A DNA stretch of 64,000 nucleotides from Rhodoblastus sphagnicola (GTDB taxonomy: Bacteria > Pseudomonadota > Alphaproteobacteria > Rhizobiales > Beijerinckiaceae). A program made the position numbers and the translations under genes. The notes beneath the pieces are model-generated. The model ran no database searches and was not told the DNA's origin. It was given only the letters and a program-made list of their open reading frames with translations. Within the stretch, counting starts at the first letter, position 1, and each line of letters starts with the position of its first letter. The stretch is taken from contig NZ_NHSJ01000140.1 in assembly GCF_002937075.1 (NCBI RefSeq), forward strand, positions 17,060 to 81,059, written 5' to 3'. Shown here piece by piece: positions 35,771 through 46,049 of this stretch.

Positions 35771-36790
35771 TTATCGCCTTTCCAAAAAAGTCAAATCCAG
35801 GATGCGCCGTCCGATCTCGTGCAGCGGCGCCTCGCTTTCCACCGCGCCGCATTTTTTCGCGGCGCGGGGCATGCCGTGGACCATGCTGGTCGCCTCGTCC
35901 TGGGCGAGCGTGCGCGCCCCGGCCGCGCGCATGGCCAGCAGGCCGTCCGCGCCATCGTCGCCCATGCCCGTCAGGATCACGCCGACCGCGTTTTTGCCAA
36001 AATTTTTCGCCAGCGCGTGAAACAGCGCGTTGACGGAAGGGCGGAACACATCCCCCGGTTCGCCCGGACGCAAGCGGCAGGCCGGCCGCGAACCATTGGT
36101 GGCCTCGATGTGGACGCCGCCGGGCGCGAGCCAGACCCGTCCGGTTTCGAGCGGGGCGCCGTCCTCGGCTTCCGCCACCTGCGCCTCCGTGGCGGCGTTC
36201 AGGCGTTTGGCGAAGCTCTTGGTGAAAGCGCCGGGCATATGCACGGCGACCAGGGTCGGCGGGCAATCGGCGGGATAGCTGGCGAGCACGGCGAGCAGGG
36301 CCTCGACGCAGCCGGTGGACGCGCCGATGGCGACGATCTTGCCATCCCAGTGATAGGCGGAGTGGCGAAGGTGGGATTGAGGCGTCATGCGCTCGCCCAC
36401 GCGCGCGCCCGCCGCCGCCAGCACGCAGGCCGGCAGGCTGTCGAAGGCGTTGGGATGTTCGATCGTGGGCTTGCCGACGCAGGTCACGGCCCCCAGCTCC
36501 AGCGCCGCGAGGGTCGCGGAAGCGCCGCGCGCCGTCTGGCTCGAAACCATCACCACGGGCATGGGGCGCAGCCGCATCACCTTTTCGAGAAAGTTCAGGC
36601 CGTCCATCTTCGGCATTTCGACGTCGAGCGTCATCACGTCGGGGTTGAGCTGCTTGATCGCCGCCCGCGCCTCGATCGGGTCGCCGGCCATGCCGACCAC
36701 TTCGATCCCGGCGTCGCGCGACAGCGTCGCGGCGATCATGGCGCGCATGGTCGCGGAATCGTCCACCACGAGAACGCGCACCGGCTTCAT
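35771..36790 (-). CDS. cheB: Chemotaxis methylesterase CheB
   Basis: This 339-residue protein has an N-terminal receiver (D56 in T-L-D-V-E-M-P) and a C-terminal methylesterase with serine (G-A-S158-T-G), His184 (V-A-V-H-M-P) and Asp (G-M-G-D-D-G, 278/279). It removes methyl groups from receptors and deamidates glutamines when phosphorylated by CheA. The start overlaps the cheR stop by 4 bp; one base separates it from cheY. Confidence 0.92.
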   Translation of the reverse strand: MKPVRVLVVDDSATMRAMIAATLSRDAGIEVVGMAGDPIEARAAIKQLNPDVMTLDVEMPKMDGLNFLEKVMRLRPMPVVMVSSQTARGASATLAALELGAVTCVGKPTIEHPNAFDSLPACVLAAAGARVGERMTPQSHLRHSAYHWDGKIVAIGASTGCVEALLAVLASYPADCPPTLVAVHMPGAFTKSFAKRLNAATEAQVAEAEDGAPLETGRVWLAPGGVHIEATNGSRPACRLRPGEPGDVFRPSVNALFHALAKNFGKNAVGVILTGMGDDGADGLLAMRAAGARTLAQDEATSMVHGMPRAAKKCGAVESEAPLHEIGRRILDLTFLERR

Positions 36791-37662
36791 GACGAAACCT
36801 CCGGCGCGGTCGCGGTATTGCGGCGGTAGCTGGTGACGCCCGCGCTGTCGAAACAGGCGGCGGCGGGTCCGTCCACCCGCTCGGAATGGCCGATATAGAG
36901 CCAGCCGCCGGGCGCGAGCATGGCGGCGAATTTCGCCCACAGGGCGCGCTGGGTGGCGTCGTCGAAATAGATCGCGACATTGCGGCAGAAAATGGCGTCG
37001 AACGGGCCGCGCATCGGCCAGGCGGCGTTGAGATTGAGGCGACGGAAGGCGATCATCCGCCGCAAATCCGCGCCGGCGCGCCGGCCGGCGCCCTCCTTGG
37101 CGAAGTAGCGCTGCAAGGCCTGGGGCGGAACGTCCTCGACCAGCGCGGCCTCGGGATAGAGGCCCTCGCGGCCATGGGCGATCATGCGGGGATCGATGTC
37201 GGTCGCCAGCACCTTTATGTCGAGATCGGCCACTCTCGGGTCCAGATGCAGCGCGGTCAGGGCGATGGAATAGGGCTCCTCGCCGCTGGAGCATGCGGCC
37301 GACCACAGTCGCGCCCGCTCGCCGCGCCGCGCCCGCGCCAGCAGCGGCGGCAGCACGGAATGTTCGAGATGATCGAAATGATGCCGCTCGCGGAAGAAGC
37401 GGGTGACGTTGGTGGTCAGCGCCGACAGCATTTCCTGCCGCTCGCCGTTGTCCTCCTCGCGCAGCAGCGCGCAATAATCGGAAAAGCTCTCCAGGTTCAG
37501 CGCCCGCAGCCGCTTGATCAGCCGCGAATAGACCAGGCTGGCCTTGTTCTCCGTCAAAAAAATGCGCGCGTCCGCATAGAGCATATCGGCGATGTCGCGA
37601 AAATCCTCACCCGTGAGCGGGTAGTCGCCTTCGATCAGATTGCCCTTGCGGAGCGCGCTCAA
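36787..37662 (-). CDS. cheR: Chemotaxis methyltransferase CheR
   Basis: This 291-residue SAM-dependent receptor methyltransferase has an N-terminal helical domain with T-N-V-T-x-F-F-R, the SAM loop S-A-A-C-S-S-G-E-E-P-Y-S and the F-C-R-N-V strand of the C-terminal domain. The start is TTG 37662 overlapping the cheW stop (TTGA). It opposes CheB in adaptation. Confidence 0.92.
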   Translation of the reverse strand: MSALRKGNLIEGDYPLTGEDFRDIADMLYADARIFLTENKASLVYSRLIKRLRALNLESFSDYCALLREEDNGERQEMLSALTTNVTRFFRERHHFDHLEHSVLPPLLARARRGERARLWSAACSSGEEPYSIALTALHLDPRVADLDIKVLATDIDPRMIAHGREGLYPEAALVEDVPPQALQRYFAKEGAGRRAGADLRRMIAFRRLNLNAAWPMRGPFDAIFCRNVAIYFDDATQRALWAKFAAMLAPGGWLYIGHSERVDGPAAACFDSAGVTSYRRNTATAPEVSS

Positions 37663-38126
37663 GCGGCTTCTCCGATCGAGGGCGGCGTCAGATGGTCGAG
37701 GCGGATCAGGCCGACCATGCGATCGTCAAAAGCGAACACGCCCTGCACGTAGAGTTTCACCACCTCGGACGCGACATCGGGAATCGGCTGGATGGTTTCG
37801 GACGGCTGCGACAGGATGTCGGACACCGCATCGACCAGCAGCCCCACCAGCCTGCTGCCGATCTGCACCACGATCACCACCCGGCGGGCGGAAATTTCGA
37901 TCGGAGGGAACCCCAGCCGCTCCGCCAGATCGACGATGGGCAGCACCGCGCCGCGCAGGTTGATCACGCCGCGCACGTAGGAGGGCGCGTGCGGCAAGGC
38001 CGTGGCGGGAGTCCAGCCGCGAATCTCGCGCACCGCCATGATGTCGATGGCGAATTCCATCGCGCCGAGCCGGAACACGATGAATTCCTTGGAAACGCCG
38101 GCGCTGTTGTCGTTGTGTTCGATCAT
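37659..38126 (-). CDS. cheW: Coupling protein CheW
   Basis: This protein of about 155 residues with a single CheW domain (F-R-L-G-x-x-x-F-A-I-D, V-R-G-V-I-N-L-R-G, P-I-V-D-L) bridges receptors and CheA. ATG 38126 is preferred because GGAG lies six bases ahead; a GTG at 38138 overlapping the cheA stop is possible. Confidence 0.9.
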   Translation of the reverse strand: MIEHNDNSAGVSKEFIVFRLGAMEFAIDIMAVREIRGWTPATALPHAPSYVRGVINLRGAVLPIVDLAERLGFPPIEISARRVVIVVQIGSRLVGLLVDAVSDILSQPSETIQPIPDVASEVVKLYVQGVFAFDDRMVGLIRLDHLTPPSIGEAA

Positions 38127-38134
38127 GGCTCGGC

Positions 38135-40246
38135 TCACTCCGCGGCCAGCGGCGATTGCGCATGCGCGGATGCGCCTGCGACGAAGATATCAATGTCCAG
38201 GATCAGGGCGACGCGGCCGTCGCCGAGAATGGTCGCGGCGGCGACGCCGGGGATGTGCTGGTAGTTGGTTTCAAGACTCTTGATCACCACCTGGCGCTGG
38301 TCGAGGATGGCGTCCACGATCAGGGCGCAGCGCCGGCCGCCCTCGCTTTCGACAATGATGACCACGCCCAAAGTGGGGTCGGCCTCGTCGTCGCGATAGC
38401 CCATCTCGCGGCCGACATCGATCAGCGGGACGAACACGCCACGGTCGGCCAGCACCCGCGTCTCGACGCCGAGACGATGCACCTGCTGGGCTTTCGGCCG
38501 CAGCGTCTCGACGATGGCGGTGAGCGGCGCGACAAGCGTCTGGTCGGCGACCCGCACCACCATGCCGTCGAGAACGGCGAGAGTCAGCGGCAGGCTCATG
38601 GAAAAGGTCGTGCCCAGTCCCGGCCGCGACGTTATGGAAATGCGGCCGCCGAGCGACTGGATCGAACTGCGCACCACATCCATGCCGACGCCGCGCCCGG
38701 AAATGTCCGACACCGTCGAAGCCGTCGAAAAGCCCGGCAGGAACAGCAGGCTGTCGATCTCGGCGCTGGACAGCTGCGCGTCGGCGGCGATCAGATCCTT
38801 CTCCACCGCCTTGGCTTTCACGCGGGCGCGGTCGATGCCCTTGCCGTCGTCGCTGACGTCGATGAAGATGCGGCCCGAGCGATGCGCGGCGCTGAGGCGC
38901 ACCTCGCCCTGATCGGGCTTGCCCGCCGCGCGGCGTTCCTCGGGCGATTCCAAGCCGTGGTCGATGGCGTTGCGGATCATGTGCGTCAGGGGATCGGCCA
39001 GTTTTTCGAACACGGTGCGATCCACTTCGGTCGCCTCGCCCTCGGTCTTCAGCCGCACCTGCTTGCCGGTCATGTCGGCCAGTTCGCGCACGATGCGGGT
39101 CATGCGCTGGAACAGCGGCTTCACCGGCTGGGCGCGGATCGCCATGATGCCTTCCTGGATTTCGCGCGTGAGCTGCTCCAGCGAGGTCAAATCGTCGAAG
39201 GCTTTGCACGCGCGAGGAAGGCCCGCGTCGAGAATGCTTTGCGACAGCATGGCCTGATTGATCACGAGTTCGCCGACCAGATTGGCCAGCCGGTCCACCC
39301 GTTCGAGATCGACGCGGATGGTTTGCGAAACCGGCGCCTCCGCTTTGGCGGTTTCGAGTTTGGCGATCTCGGGCTTGGGTTTTTCGCGCGGTGTCGCGGC
39401 GGCTTCAGGCGCGGGCAGGTCGATGGTCAGCGGCGTGAAATCCAGTCCGTCGCCGTTGGCCGCTTCATCTTTCGCCGCCGACGCCGCCGCGACGGTCTCG
39501 ATCGTGAGTTCGCAATCGTCGCGCACGAAGTCGAACACCTCCTCGACGGCGTCGCGGGGCGCGGCGGTGGCGAGGTCGATGGTCCAGGCGAGATAGGCGC
39601 CGTTGGGGTCGAACGCGTCGAGCAGGGGCAGCGCGGAGGCGTCGCAGCGCGTGCTGACAGCGCCGAGTTGGGCCAGTTCGCGCAAAATGCGGGCAGGCTC
39701 ATTGCCGCGCCGGTAAAGGTCGGGCATGGGCCGGAAAAAAATCCGCCAGTCTTGCATCGCCGCGACGGGCGCGAAACCGTCGAGCGAGAGGGTCAGGGGC
39801 TGAAAGCCGAAGGAATCGCCTTCGTCCGACGCAGCCGCCGGCGCCGGGGCTTCGTCCTCCGAGAGTCCCGCGAGATCGGCGGAGAGCGCCTGGAGGCGCG
39901 CGTCCTCGACCTCCTGCTGGCCCTGCGCCTCGCGCACCAGATCGGCGAGCAGGTCGGCGGAGCGCAGCATGATCTTCATCACCCCCGGCGAGGGCTCCAT
40001 CCGATGGTCGCGCAGGCGGTCGAGCGCGGTTTCGAACTTGTGGGCGAAGCGCACGAGACGCTCGAACTTGAAGGCGCCGGCGCCGCCCTTGATCGAATGA
40101 ACGGCGCGGAACACGGCGTTGACGGTCTCGGCATCGGCCTCGCCGATTTCGAGCGCCAGCAGCCCGGTCTCGGTTTCGTTAAGCTGCTCCTCGCATTCCT
40201 GGAAAAAGGTCTGCCGGATCGTCGCCATTGTGTCCACGGCGGTCAT
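38135..40246 (-). CDS. cheA: Chemotaxis histidine kinase CheA
   Basis: This 703-residue kinase has its domains in order: Hpt with phospho-His50 (R-A-V-H-S-I-K-G), a linker region with a receiver-docking-like segment (about 150-270), dimerisation, ATPase with the N-box H-M-I-R-N-A-I-D-H-G and G-boxes D-x-S-D-D-G-K-G-I and G-R-G-V-G-M-D, and a C-terminal CheW-like domain. It phosphorylates the CheY proteins and CheB in response to receptor state. It is followed directly by cheW. Confidence 0.93.
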   Translation of the reverse strand: MTAVDTMATIRQTFFQECEEQLNETETGLLALEIGEADAETVNAVFRAVHSIKGGAGAFKFERLVRFAHKFETALDRLRDHRMEPSPGVMKIMLRSADLLADLVREAQGQQEVEDARLQALSADLAGLSEDEAPAPAAASDEGDSFGFQPLTLSLDGFAPVAAMQDWRIFFRPMPDLYRRGNEPARILRELAQLGAVSTRCDASALPLLDAFDPNGAYLAWTIDLATAAPRDAVEEVFDFVRDDCELTIETVAAASAAKDEAANGDGLDFTPLTIDLPAPEAAATPREKPKPEIAKLETAKAEAPVSQTIRVDLERVDRLANLVGELVINQAMLSQSILDAGLPRACKAFDDLTSLEQLTREIQEGIMAIRAQPVKPLFQRMTRIVRELADMTGKQVRLKTEGEATEVDRTVFEKLADPLTHMIRNAIDHGLESPEERRAAGKPDQGEVRLSAAHRSGRIFIDVSDDGKGIDRARVKAKAVEKDLIAADAQLSSAEIDSLLFLPGFSTASTVSDISGRGVGMDVVRSSIQSLGGRISITSRPGLGTTFSMSLPLTLAVLDGMVVRVADQTLVAPLTAIVETLRPKAQQVHRLGVETRVLADRGVFVPLIDVGREMGYRDDEADPTLGVVIIVESEGGRRCALIVDAILDQRQVVIKSLETNYQHIPGVAAATILGDGRVALILDIDIFVAGASAHAQSPLAAE

Positions 40247-40249
40247 CGC

Positions 40250-40615
40250 TCAGGCCGCCACGCGGCGCACGGCGCTGACCAGCTTTTCGGCGTCGAACGG
40301 CTTGACGATCCAGCCCGTCGCGCCGGCCTTGCGCGCCCGGTCCTTTTTTTCGGGCGCGTTTTCCGTGGTGAGGACCAGGATGGGAATGCTGCGATAGCCG
40401 GGATCGTTGCGGACAGCCTCGATGAAGCCGAAGCCGTCGAGCCGGGGCATGTTGATGTCGGTGATGATGACGTCGGGTTTTTCCTCGCGCAGCCTTTCGA
40501 GCCCGTGGGCGCCGTCCACCGCATCCACCACGCGGTAGCCGGCCTCGGACAAAGCGAGGTTGAGCATGTCGCGCATGGTGCGCGAATCGTCCACCGTCAG
40601 GATGGTCATGGGCAT
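40250..40615 (-). CDS. Response regulator CheY, second copy
   Basis: This receiver domain of about 121 residues has the D-D-S-R opening, phospho-acceptor D53 (I-T-D-I-N-M-P), T-T and V-K-P-F. It is closest in type to the CheY that precedes cheA in many alphaproteobacterial operons. ATG 40615 has GGGAGA nine bases ahead; ATG 40609 is the alternative. Confidence 0.88.
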   Translation of the reverse strand: MPMTILTVDDSRTMRDMLNLALSEAGYRVVDAVDGAHGLERLREEKPDVIITDINMPRLDGFGFIEAVRNDPGYRSIPILVLTTENAPEKKDRARKAGATGWIVKPFDAEKLVSAVRRVAA

Positions 40616-40632
40616 GGTTTGAGGTCTCCCGA

Positions 40633-40926
40633 TCATTCTTGCGAAAACTCTTGCGCGGGATCCACGCCCATCGCACGGATCTGGCTCGAGGGTTCGTCTC
40701 CCAGGTTGATCAGCGTCAGCGCGACGCCATCGGCGCGCCAGCTTCGCGCGGCGGAGAGAAGGGTTTGCAGGCCCTGGGCGCCGATCCGGCGCGTGGCCTG
40801 GGCGTTCAGGGTCAGGGGCGCGTAACGCAGGTCGCACAAGGCGTTGGCCAGAGGCGCGGCGCCGTCGGCGTCGAGCACGGCCGGCAGGGCGAATTCAGTC
40901 TGCTTGTCTTCCAGCGTGAGCTTCAT
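40633..40926 (-). CDS. STAS-domain protein of the chemotaxis operon
   Basis: A 97-residue STAS-like domain of the anti-sigma-antagonist fold, with a strand L-T-L-N-A-Q-A preceding the usual loop and an I-G-A-Q-G-L-Q-T-L segment. Small STAS proteins are frequent at the start of alphaproteobacterial che operons; the role is not established. It lies between the globin-coupled receptor and cheY with short gaps. Confidence 0.7.
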   Translation of the reverse strand: MKLTLEDKQTEFALPAVLDADGAAPLANALCDLRYAPLTLNAQATRRIGAQGLQTLLSAARSWRADGVALTLINLGDEPSSQIRAMGVDPAQEFSQE

Positions 40927-40935
40927 GGCCGCGCC

Positions 40936-42702
40936 TCAAAATTCGCGCCAATCTTGATCGTCCTCCTCCACGGCTGCGCGTCCGGAAAATCCGCCGCCCG
41001 CCGCTTTTTGCGGCGGCGCCCGCCTGGAGCGCGCGGGGGGCGCGGCCTTCTGCGCATAGGGCGCCGCCTTGGGCGCGGAAGACCCGGCCTTGGGCGCTGG
41101 CCCGGGCTTGCGGAAGGCGTGCGGGGCCGCCCGCTCCAGCTCGCGCCGCATGGAATGATCCGGCGCGCCGGGAATGTGGAATTCGGAGATCATCATGGCC
41201 AGACGGTCGGTTTCCTGGGCCAGCGACTGGCTCGCCGCCGTCGCCTGTTCCGACATGGCGGCGTTCTGCTGCGTGCCCTGATCCATCTGGTTCACGGCGC
41301 TGTTGACCTGTTGCAGCCCGGTGGCCTGCTCCTCGGCGCTGGAGGCGATGTCGGTGATGACGCCGGCGATTTCCGAGACCCTGTCCTCGATCTGCGACAG
41401 CGCCTTGCCGGTTTCCGCCACCAGCGACACGCCTTCGCTGACCTGGCTGCTCGACGTCGAGATCAAATCCTTGATCTCCTTGGCCGCGCCCGCCGAACGC
41501 TGCGCCAAGGCGCGCACTTCCGAGGCGACGACGGCGAAGCCGCGCCCGGCGTCGCCGGCGCGGGCCGCCTCCACGCCGGCGTTGAGCGCCAGCAGGTTGG
41601 TCTGGAACGCGATTTCGTCGATCACCCCGATGATCTGGCTGATCTGATGCGAGGATTTCTCGATCTTGCTCATGGCCTCCACGGCCTTGCGCACGATGGC
41701 GCCGCCGTGCTGGGCGTCGACCCGCGCGCCGCTGACGGCTTCGCGCGCCACGCGGGCGCCCGCCGCCGTCTTGTTCACCGTGGCGGTGATCTGGTCGAGC
41801 GCCGCCGCCGTCTGTTCGAGGCTGGCCGCCTGTTGTTCGGTGCGCCGCGACAGGTCGTTGGAGGCGACCGCGATTTCCTCGGCGCCGGAATGGACCGAAT
41901 CCGTGGAGGCGCGCACGCCCTCGAACGCGTCCGCAAGCTGCTCGATCGCCGCGTTGAAATCGGCCTGCAATTGCGCGTAGGCCTCCGGCATGTCCTCGGT
42001 GATGTGATAGGTGAGGTCCTTCTCCGCCAGTTTGGCGAGGCCGGCGCCGATGGTGCGCGCCACGGCCGAGCGCTCCCTGGCCAACGCCTCGGCTTCGGCG
42101 TGCTTGCGCGTCTCCTCGGCCTTGGCGGCCATGTCGCGCTCGCGTTCGGCGGCCTCAGCCTCCTGGCGCTTGCGCGCCTCCTCGGCGGCGTCGATATAGA
42201 CCGAAATCGACAGGTCCATGTCGAGATAGATGCCCTTCAGCAGCGCGGACAGCGACTTCGCCAGATCCTCCGCCTTGGCTTGCGCGCCGAACGCCAGCAT
42301 CCCCTTGGGCCAGGCCTCCTTGACGATCGCCGTGACGAGGTATTCCGTGATCAGGGCGTAGGAGCCGATGTACCAGCGCGGCTCCAGCCCGATGCGCGCA
42401 TGGGTCTCGCCGATGCGGCGGACCTGGGTGTAATAGCGCTGGTCGAACTGGCCGGAGCTGATCGCGGACCAATGCCCGAGCTGCATGGTCTTGGCGCGGG
42501 TAATTCCGCCTTCGTTGGAGAAGAACCGCCGCGTTTCCGGCGTCGCGCGCACCTGTTCGTAGAATTTGTCGAGCGCGGCCGGCAGCTCGCGCTCGATCAC
42601 CGGCTTGATCTTCAAAATGGCCGCGCTGGCGCCCGCGTCCATCCGGATGAACTGCAATCTTTCGTTCAATGGGTCCGCATGCGACAAGTTCTGCTCAGTC
42701 AT
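40936..42702 (-). CDS. Globin-coupled methyl-accepting chemotaxis protein (HemAT-like)
   Basis: This 588-residue soluble receptor has no transmembrane segment. The first about 190 residues are a protoglobin sensor with proximal haem ligand His101 in [11 protein letters not shown] and P-R-W-Y following, as in HemAT. A short charged coiled coil and a long signalling domain follow, with the hairpin tip [13 protein letters not shown] and adaptation helices. It probably senses oxygen for aerotaxis and heads the che operon. ATG 42702 marks the start of the globin domain. Confidence 0.88.
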   Translation of the reverse strand: MTEQNLSHADPLNERLQFIRMDAGASAAILKIKPVIERELPAALDKFYEQVRATPETRRFFSNEGGITRAKTMQLGHWSAISSGQFDQRYYTQVRRIGETHARIGLEPRWYIGSYALITEYLVTAIVKEAWPKGMLAFGAQAKAEDLAKSLSALLKGIYLDMDLSISVYIDAAEEARKRQEAEAAERERDMAAKAEETRKHAEAEALARERSAVARTIGAGLAKLAEKDLTYHITEDMPEAYAQLQADFNAAIEQLADAFEGVRASTDSVHSGAEEIAVASNDLSRRTEQQAASLEQTAAALDQITATVNKTAAGARVAREAVSGARVDAQHGGAIVRKAVEAMSKIEKSSHQISQIIGVIDEIAFQTNLLALNAGVEAARAGDAGRGFAVVASEVRALAQRSAGAAKEIKDLISTSSSQVSEGVSLVAETGKALSQIEDRVSEIAGVITDIASSAEEQATGLQQVNSAVNQMDQGTQQNAAMSEQATAASQSLAQETDRLAMMISEFHIPGAPDHSMRRELERAAPHAFRKPGPAPKAGSSAPKAAPYAQKAAPPARSRRAPPQKAAGGGFSGRAAVEEDDQDWREF

Positions 42703-42871
42703 GGCTGATATCTCGCAATGCGGCGCCAGCTCGAAGCCGATCAGCCGGCCGCGACGCGCTTGATGGAATTGGAAACAACGTAAGGAGACATGCCGCTTCA
42801 ACGCGACGGAATCGGGCGGCGTCATGCCTCAGGATCTCGCGGCGGAGCGCGGGAATGCCGATCACTGGATA

Positions 42872-42885
42872 TTGATACAGATCAA
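42872..42885. promoter_or_regulatory. Perfect FNR/FixK-type box
   Basis: TTGAT-ACAG-ATCAA matches the FNR/FixK consensus TTGAT-N4-ATCAA at every defined base. It lies 170 bp before the globin-coupled receptor that opens the chemotaxis operon (minus strand). Oxygen-responsive control of the whole che operon is the natural reading. Confidence 0.65.
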
Positions 42886-42960
42886 ATATTGCGCCGCTAT
42901 TAACGCCGCCAAATAAACCCGGCCGCGGCGGCGCGCGGATGACCTTGCGTCACAGCAGGT

Positions 42961-45075
42961 TCAGGCGCCGACCGGAACGGCGATGCGCAGGGCGCCCCAA
43001 TGCTCGCCGCGAACGACCACCGGCATCGAAATGTCCTTCATCATGTCCACGACGCCGCCGCCGAGGTCGCGCGGGTAGGACTGCACCAGCACGTCCTGGA
43101 GATTGCGCGCCGCCGCCAGTCCCGCGCGATCGTCGAAGATGCGCCGGTTGCGCGAATGGCGCGCGTTCCAGACGGGATCGTCGCCCTGGGGCTGGGACCA
43201 GATCTTGTTATGCACGGGAATGTAGCCATTGCGATCGGTGACGAGGCAGAACGTCAGGCGCGGGTCTTCGGTAAGCGCGGTTTCCAGGATCGGCGGCAGA
43301 ATCTTTTCGAGCAGTTCCAGCGACACGGTCGTGACCTGCTCCGGGTCCGTGCCGGGAATCGGGCTGTAGTCGGCGCTGAACAGATCCTCCGGCGAAATGT
43401 CGCCTTGGGCCAGCGCTCGTTCGAACGCCTCCTGAACGCTGTCGCGCCGTCGCGCCGCCAGGGCGCGCAGCGGCGCGTCCTTGTCGATCTCGCGGCGCAC
43501 CAGTTCGGCCAGATCGCCGCGCTGGGCGGGCGACAGCTCGACGAATTCGACGCGCAAGATGTCAGGGTCGCGCGCGCGGCATTTGCCCTGAATGGAGCCG
43601 ATGCCCGGAAGGTTCATGACAATGTCCTCGCCCTCCTCAAGCCCGTGCGAGGCGATCCAGAGCGAGCATCCGCCTTCGGAAATCTCCATTGTCGAAACGT
43701 TCTCGCGACGGCCGTGAAGATCGAGGGTCACCTGTAGCTTGACGGGAATGCGCGGGTGGCGGCGCCCATCCACACCGAGAAAACCGCGCACGGTGATGGT
43801 GAGCCGGTTGGTCAACCCGCGCAGCATGCCCGCGACCTTGGAGCCGAAATTCTGGACGTTCAAGGCGATGTTTTCGATCTCGACGACGCCGGCGGTGAAC
43901 ATGCGCGCGCTGCGGCTGAGATCGTTGGCGCTGTTTGCCGCCGACTTGGCGTTGCCGGTGATTTCCTCCAGTTGCGCGACCTGATGCGCGGCATGGGTCG
44001 CCACCCCGCGCGCCATGCCATCCATGTCGCCGATCATTTCGCCGACCCGGCTCAGGGCGGCGGAGGCCGCCTCGGTCGCCGTGACGATTTCGGCGATCTG
44101 GTCGGAAATTTCTCGGGTCGCGACAGCGGTTCGCTGCGACAATTGCTTGACTTCGCTCGCCACCACGGCGAAGCCGCGTCCGGCCTCGCCGGCGCGCGAG
44201 GCCTCGATGGTCGCGTTGAGGGCCAGCAGGTTGGTCTGGGCCGAAATGGTGGTGATGAGCTTGACGATTTCGGCGACGCGGCCGGCGGTTTCGGTCAGCC
44301 GCACCATCCGTCGCGCCGCCTCCTCGGAGACGGCGACCGCCTCGGTCGCCATGCGCGATGTTTGCTCGGCCTGGTCGCCGACGTCGCGGCTGCTCGCCTG
44401 CAACTCGTCGATCGCCGCCGCGACGGCCTTGATCTCGTCGCGGTTCGACTTGGAGCCGCCTTCGATCATCTCGAAACCGCGCCGCAACTCCTCCATGGAG
44501 CGGGACAGTTCGCCGACAATCTCGGTCAGGTCGTCGGATCGGGCCTTGGCGGTCCGGTGCGCGACCATCACCTCTTCTTCCACCGACTTGACCATTTGCT
44601 GCGCGCCGCGGTGGAGCATCTGGTCTTCGGCGTTTTCGACATAGGCCGTGAGCGTCAGCTCCATGTCGAGAAAGAGGGCGCGGGCGAGGGCGATCAGTTC
44701 CTCTGGCGCGCGGGCGTTGTGGTCGCCCGCGACGACCAATTCGAAAAGAAAGAGATAGCCTTGCAGGACGAAACGCGGGGTGACGCCGGCCTTGGCGTTC
44801 TCCAGGCCGATCCGCCGCACGCTCGCTTTGAAGGCGTCGTCGTCCGCGCCCGTCAGCAGGCCGCGCCAATGCTCGGCCAGTTCCTTCTTGAACGCTTCGA
44901 GGCCCGCCTGCCGCGTCAGCACGGCCAGTTCGGGATCGTCGCGGAATTTTTCGTGATAGGCTTCGATGAGCGCGTCGAAGCGCGGCATGATGCGCGCGGT
45001 GGCCCGCGCAAGCGCGCCGCTTCCGGAGTTGGCGGACTGGGTCTTTCTCGCGCGGAGGCGAGAGAACTGCAACAT
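42961..45075 (-). CDS. Globin-like MCP with PilZ and C-terminal sensor domain, haem histidine replaced
   Basis: This 704-residue soluble receptor has an N-terminal protoglobin-like domain (about 25-160) aligned with the neighbouring receptor, but the proximal histidine position is Asn93 ([10 protein letters not shown]). The signalling domain follows ([12 protein letters not shown]), then a PilZ-like domain (R-R-H-P-R-I-P and E-I-S-E-G-G), and a C-terminal domain of about 190 residues that ends in a Cache-like strand ([14 protein letters not shown]). It therefore probably does not bind haem in the usual way, and may respond to c-di-GMP and a cytoplasmic ligand. ATG 45075 chosen with GGAG upstream. 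Confidence 0.78.
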   Translation of the reverse strand: MLQFSRLRARKTQSANSGSGALARATARIMPRFDALIEAYHEKFRDDPELAVLTRQAGLEAFKKELAEHWRGLLTGADDDAFKASVRRIGLENAKAGVTPRFVLQGYLFLFELVVAGDHNARAPEELIALARALFLDMELTLTAYVENAEDQMLHRGAQQMVKSVEEEVMVAHRTAKARSDDLTEIVGELSRSMEELRRGFEMIEGGSKSNRDEIKAVAAAIDELQASSRDVGDQAEQTSRMATEAVAVSEEAARRMVRLTETAGRVAEIVKLITTISAQTNLLALNATIEASRAGEAGRGFAVVASEVKQLSQRTAVATREISDQIAEIVTATEAASAALSRVGEMIGDMDGMARGVATHAAHQVAQLEEITGNAKSAANSANDLSRSARMFTAGVVEIENIALNVQNFGSKVAGMLRGLTNRLTITVRGFLGVDGRRHPRIPVKLQVTLDLHGRRENVSTMEISEGGCSLWIASHGLEEGEDIVMNLPGIGSIQGKCRARDPDILRVEFVELSPAQRGDLAELVRREIDKDAPLRALAARRRDSVQEAFERALAQGDISPEDLFSADYSPIPGTDPEQVTTVSLELLEKILPPILETALTEDPRLTFCLVTDRNGYIPVHNKIWSQPQGDDPVWNARHSRNRRIFDDRAGLAAARNLQDVLVQSYPRDLGGGVVDMMKDISMPVVVRGEHWGALRIAVPVGA

Positions 45076-45154
45076 GATGGGTCCAACTCCGGTAGGATCG
45101 TCGAGCGAACCATCGCGGGCTGGCGCGAAGCTTGCAGCCGCCGGCGCGCATGCC

Positions 45155-45186
45155 GGCAGGTCTGGATGGCGGCAGGTCTGGATGGC
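45155..45186. repeat. Two perfect 16-bp tandem copies
   Basis: GGCAGGTCTGGATGGC occurs twice in a row (45155-45170, 45171-45186), upstream of the minus-strand receptor gene. Probably a recent slippage duplication; an operator pair is possible. Confidence 0.6.
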
Positions 45187-45215
45187 GGCGCGGAAATCCC
45201 GCAACCGCAAAACGT

Positions 45216-46049
45216 TCAGGCGGGCGCGGCTTCGCGCGCGTCCGCCTCGCGCGCAAGCGAAAGCTCGGCGCCGTTGTACGCCACGCCCAGCAGCGCCAGA
45301 ACCTGATCGCGCAAGCCGATGAATCCGGGGCTCGACCGGTCGTGGGTCTGCGGTCCCGACACCGACAGCACGGTCGCGACCCGGCCGGGATCCGGCCGCA
45401 TCACCACCACGCGGTCGCCGAGATAGACGGCTTCATCGACATCGTGCGTCACCAGGATCGCGGTCGCGCCCTCCTGACGCACGATGCGCAGCAGTTCATT
45501 CTGCAAGCGCAGGCGGGTCAGGGCGTCGAGCGCGCCGAGCGGCTCGTCGAGCAGCAGGAACCGCGGCCGGTTGACCAGCGCCCGCGCGATGGCCACGCGC
45601 TGCGCCATGCCGCCGGACAATTGCGCGGGATAAGCGTCCGAAAAGCGCTCAAGGCCGACGAGGCGCATCTGCGCGTCCACGCGCTCCGCCTTTTCCGCCT
45701 TGCCGAGCGGACTGTGGCGCAGGGCGACGGCGATGTTCGACCGGACATTCAGCCAGGGCAGCAGCCGGTGATCCTGAAACACGATGGCTCTGTCGAGACC
45801 GGGCGTCTTCACGCGAACGCCATCGATGCGCACCTCGCCCTCGTAATCGGTGTCGAGGCCGAGGATCAGGCGCAACAAGGTGGATTTGCCGCAGCCGGAC
45901 GCGCCGACGATGCTGACGAACTCGCCCTCGTCGACATGGAGATCGACGCCGCTGAGCGCCAGCATTTTTCGCCCGGAGACGAGGAAGCGTTTGCTGACGT
46001 GGGAGATGTCCAGCGCGTGCGCGGCGGTTTCCCGCGCGGGCGCCGTCAC
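45216..46049 (-). CDS. ABC transporter ATPase, second SsuB/TauB-like system
   Basis: This 277-residue nucleotide-binding subunit has Walker [10 protein letters not shown], signature L-S-G-G-M-A-Q-R, Walker B F-L-L-L-D-E-P and the switch region V-T-H-D. GTG 46049 overlaps the stop of the upstream permease (GTGA). It completes an importer with two permeases and the binding protein encoded at 47981-49090. It is a paralogue of the ATPase at 8751-9554. Confidence 0.87.
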   Translation of the reverse strand: MTAPARETAAHALDISHVSKRFLVSGRKMLALSGVDLHVDEGEFVSIVGASGCGKSTLLRLILGLDTDYEGEVRIDGVRVKTPGLDRAIVFQDHRLLPWLNVRSNIAVALRHSPLGKAEKAERVDAQMRLVGLERFSDAYPAQLSGGMAQRVAIARALVNRPRFLLLDEPLGALDALTRLRLQNELLRIVRQEGATAILVTHDVDEAVYLGDRVVVMRPDPGRVATVLSVSGPQTHDRSSPGFIGLRDQVLALLGVAYNGAELSLAREADAREAAPA

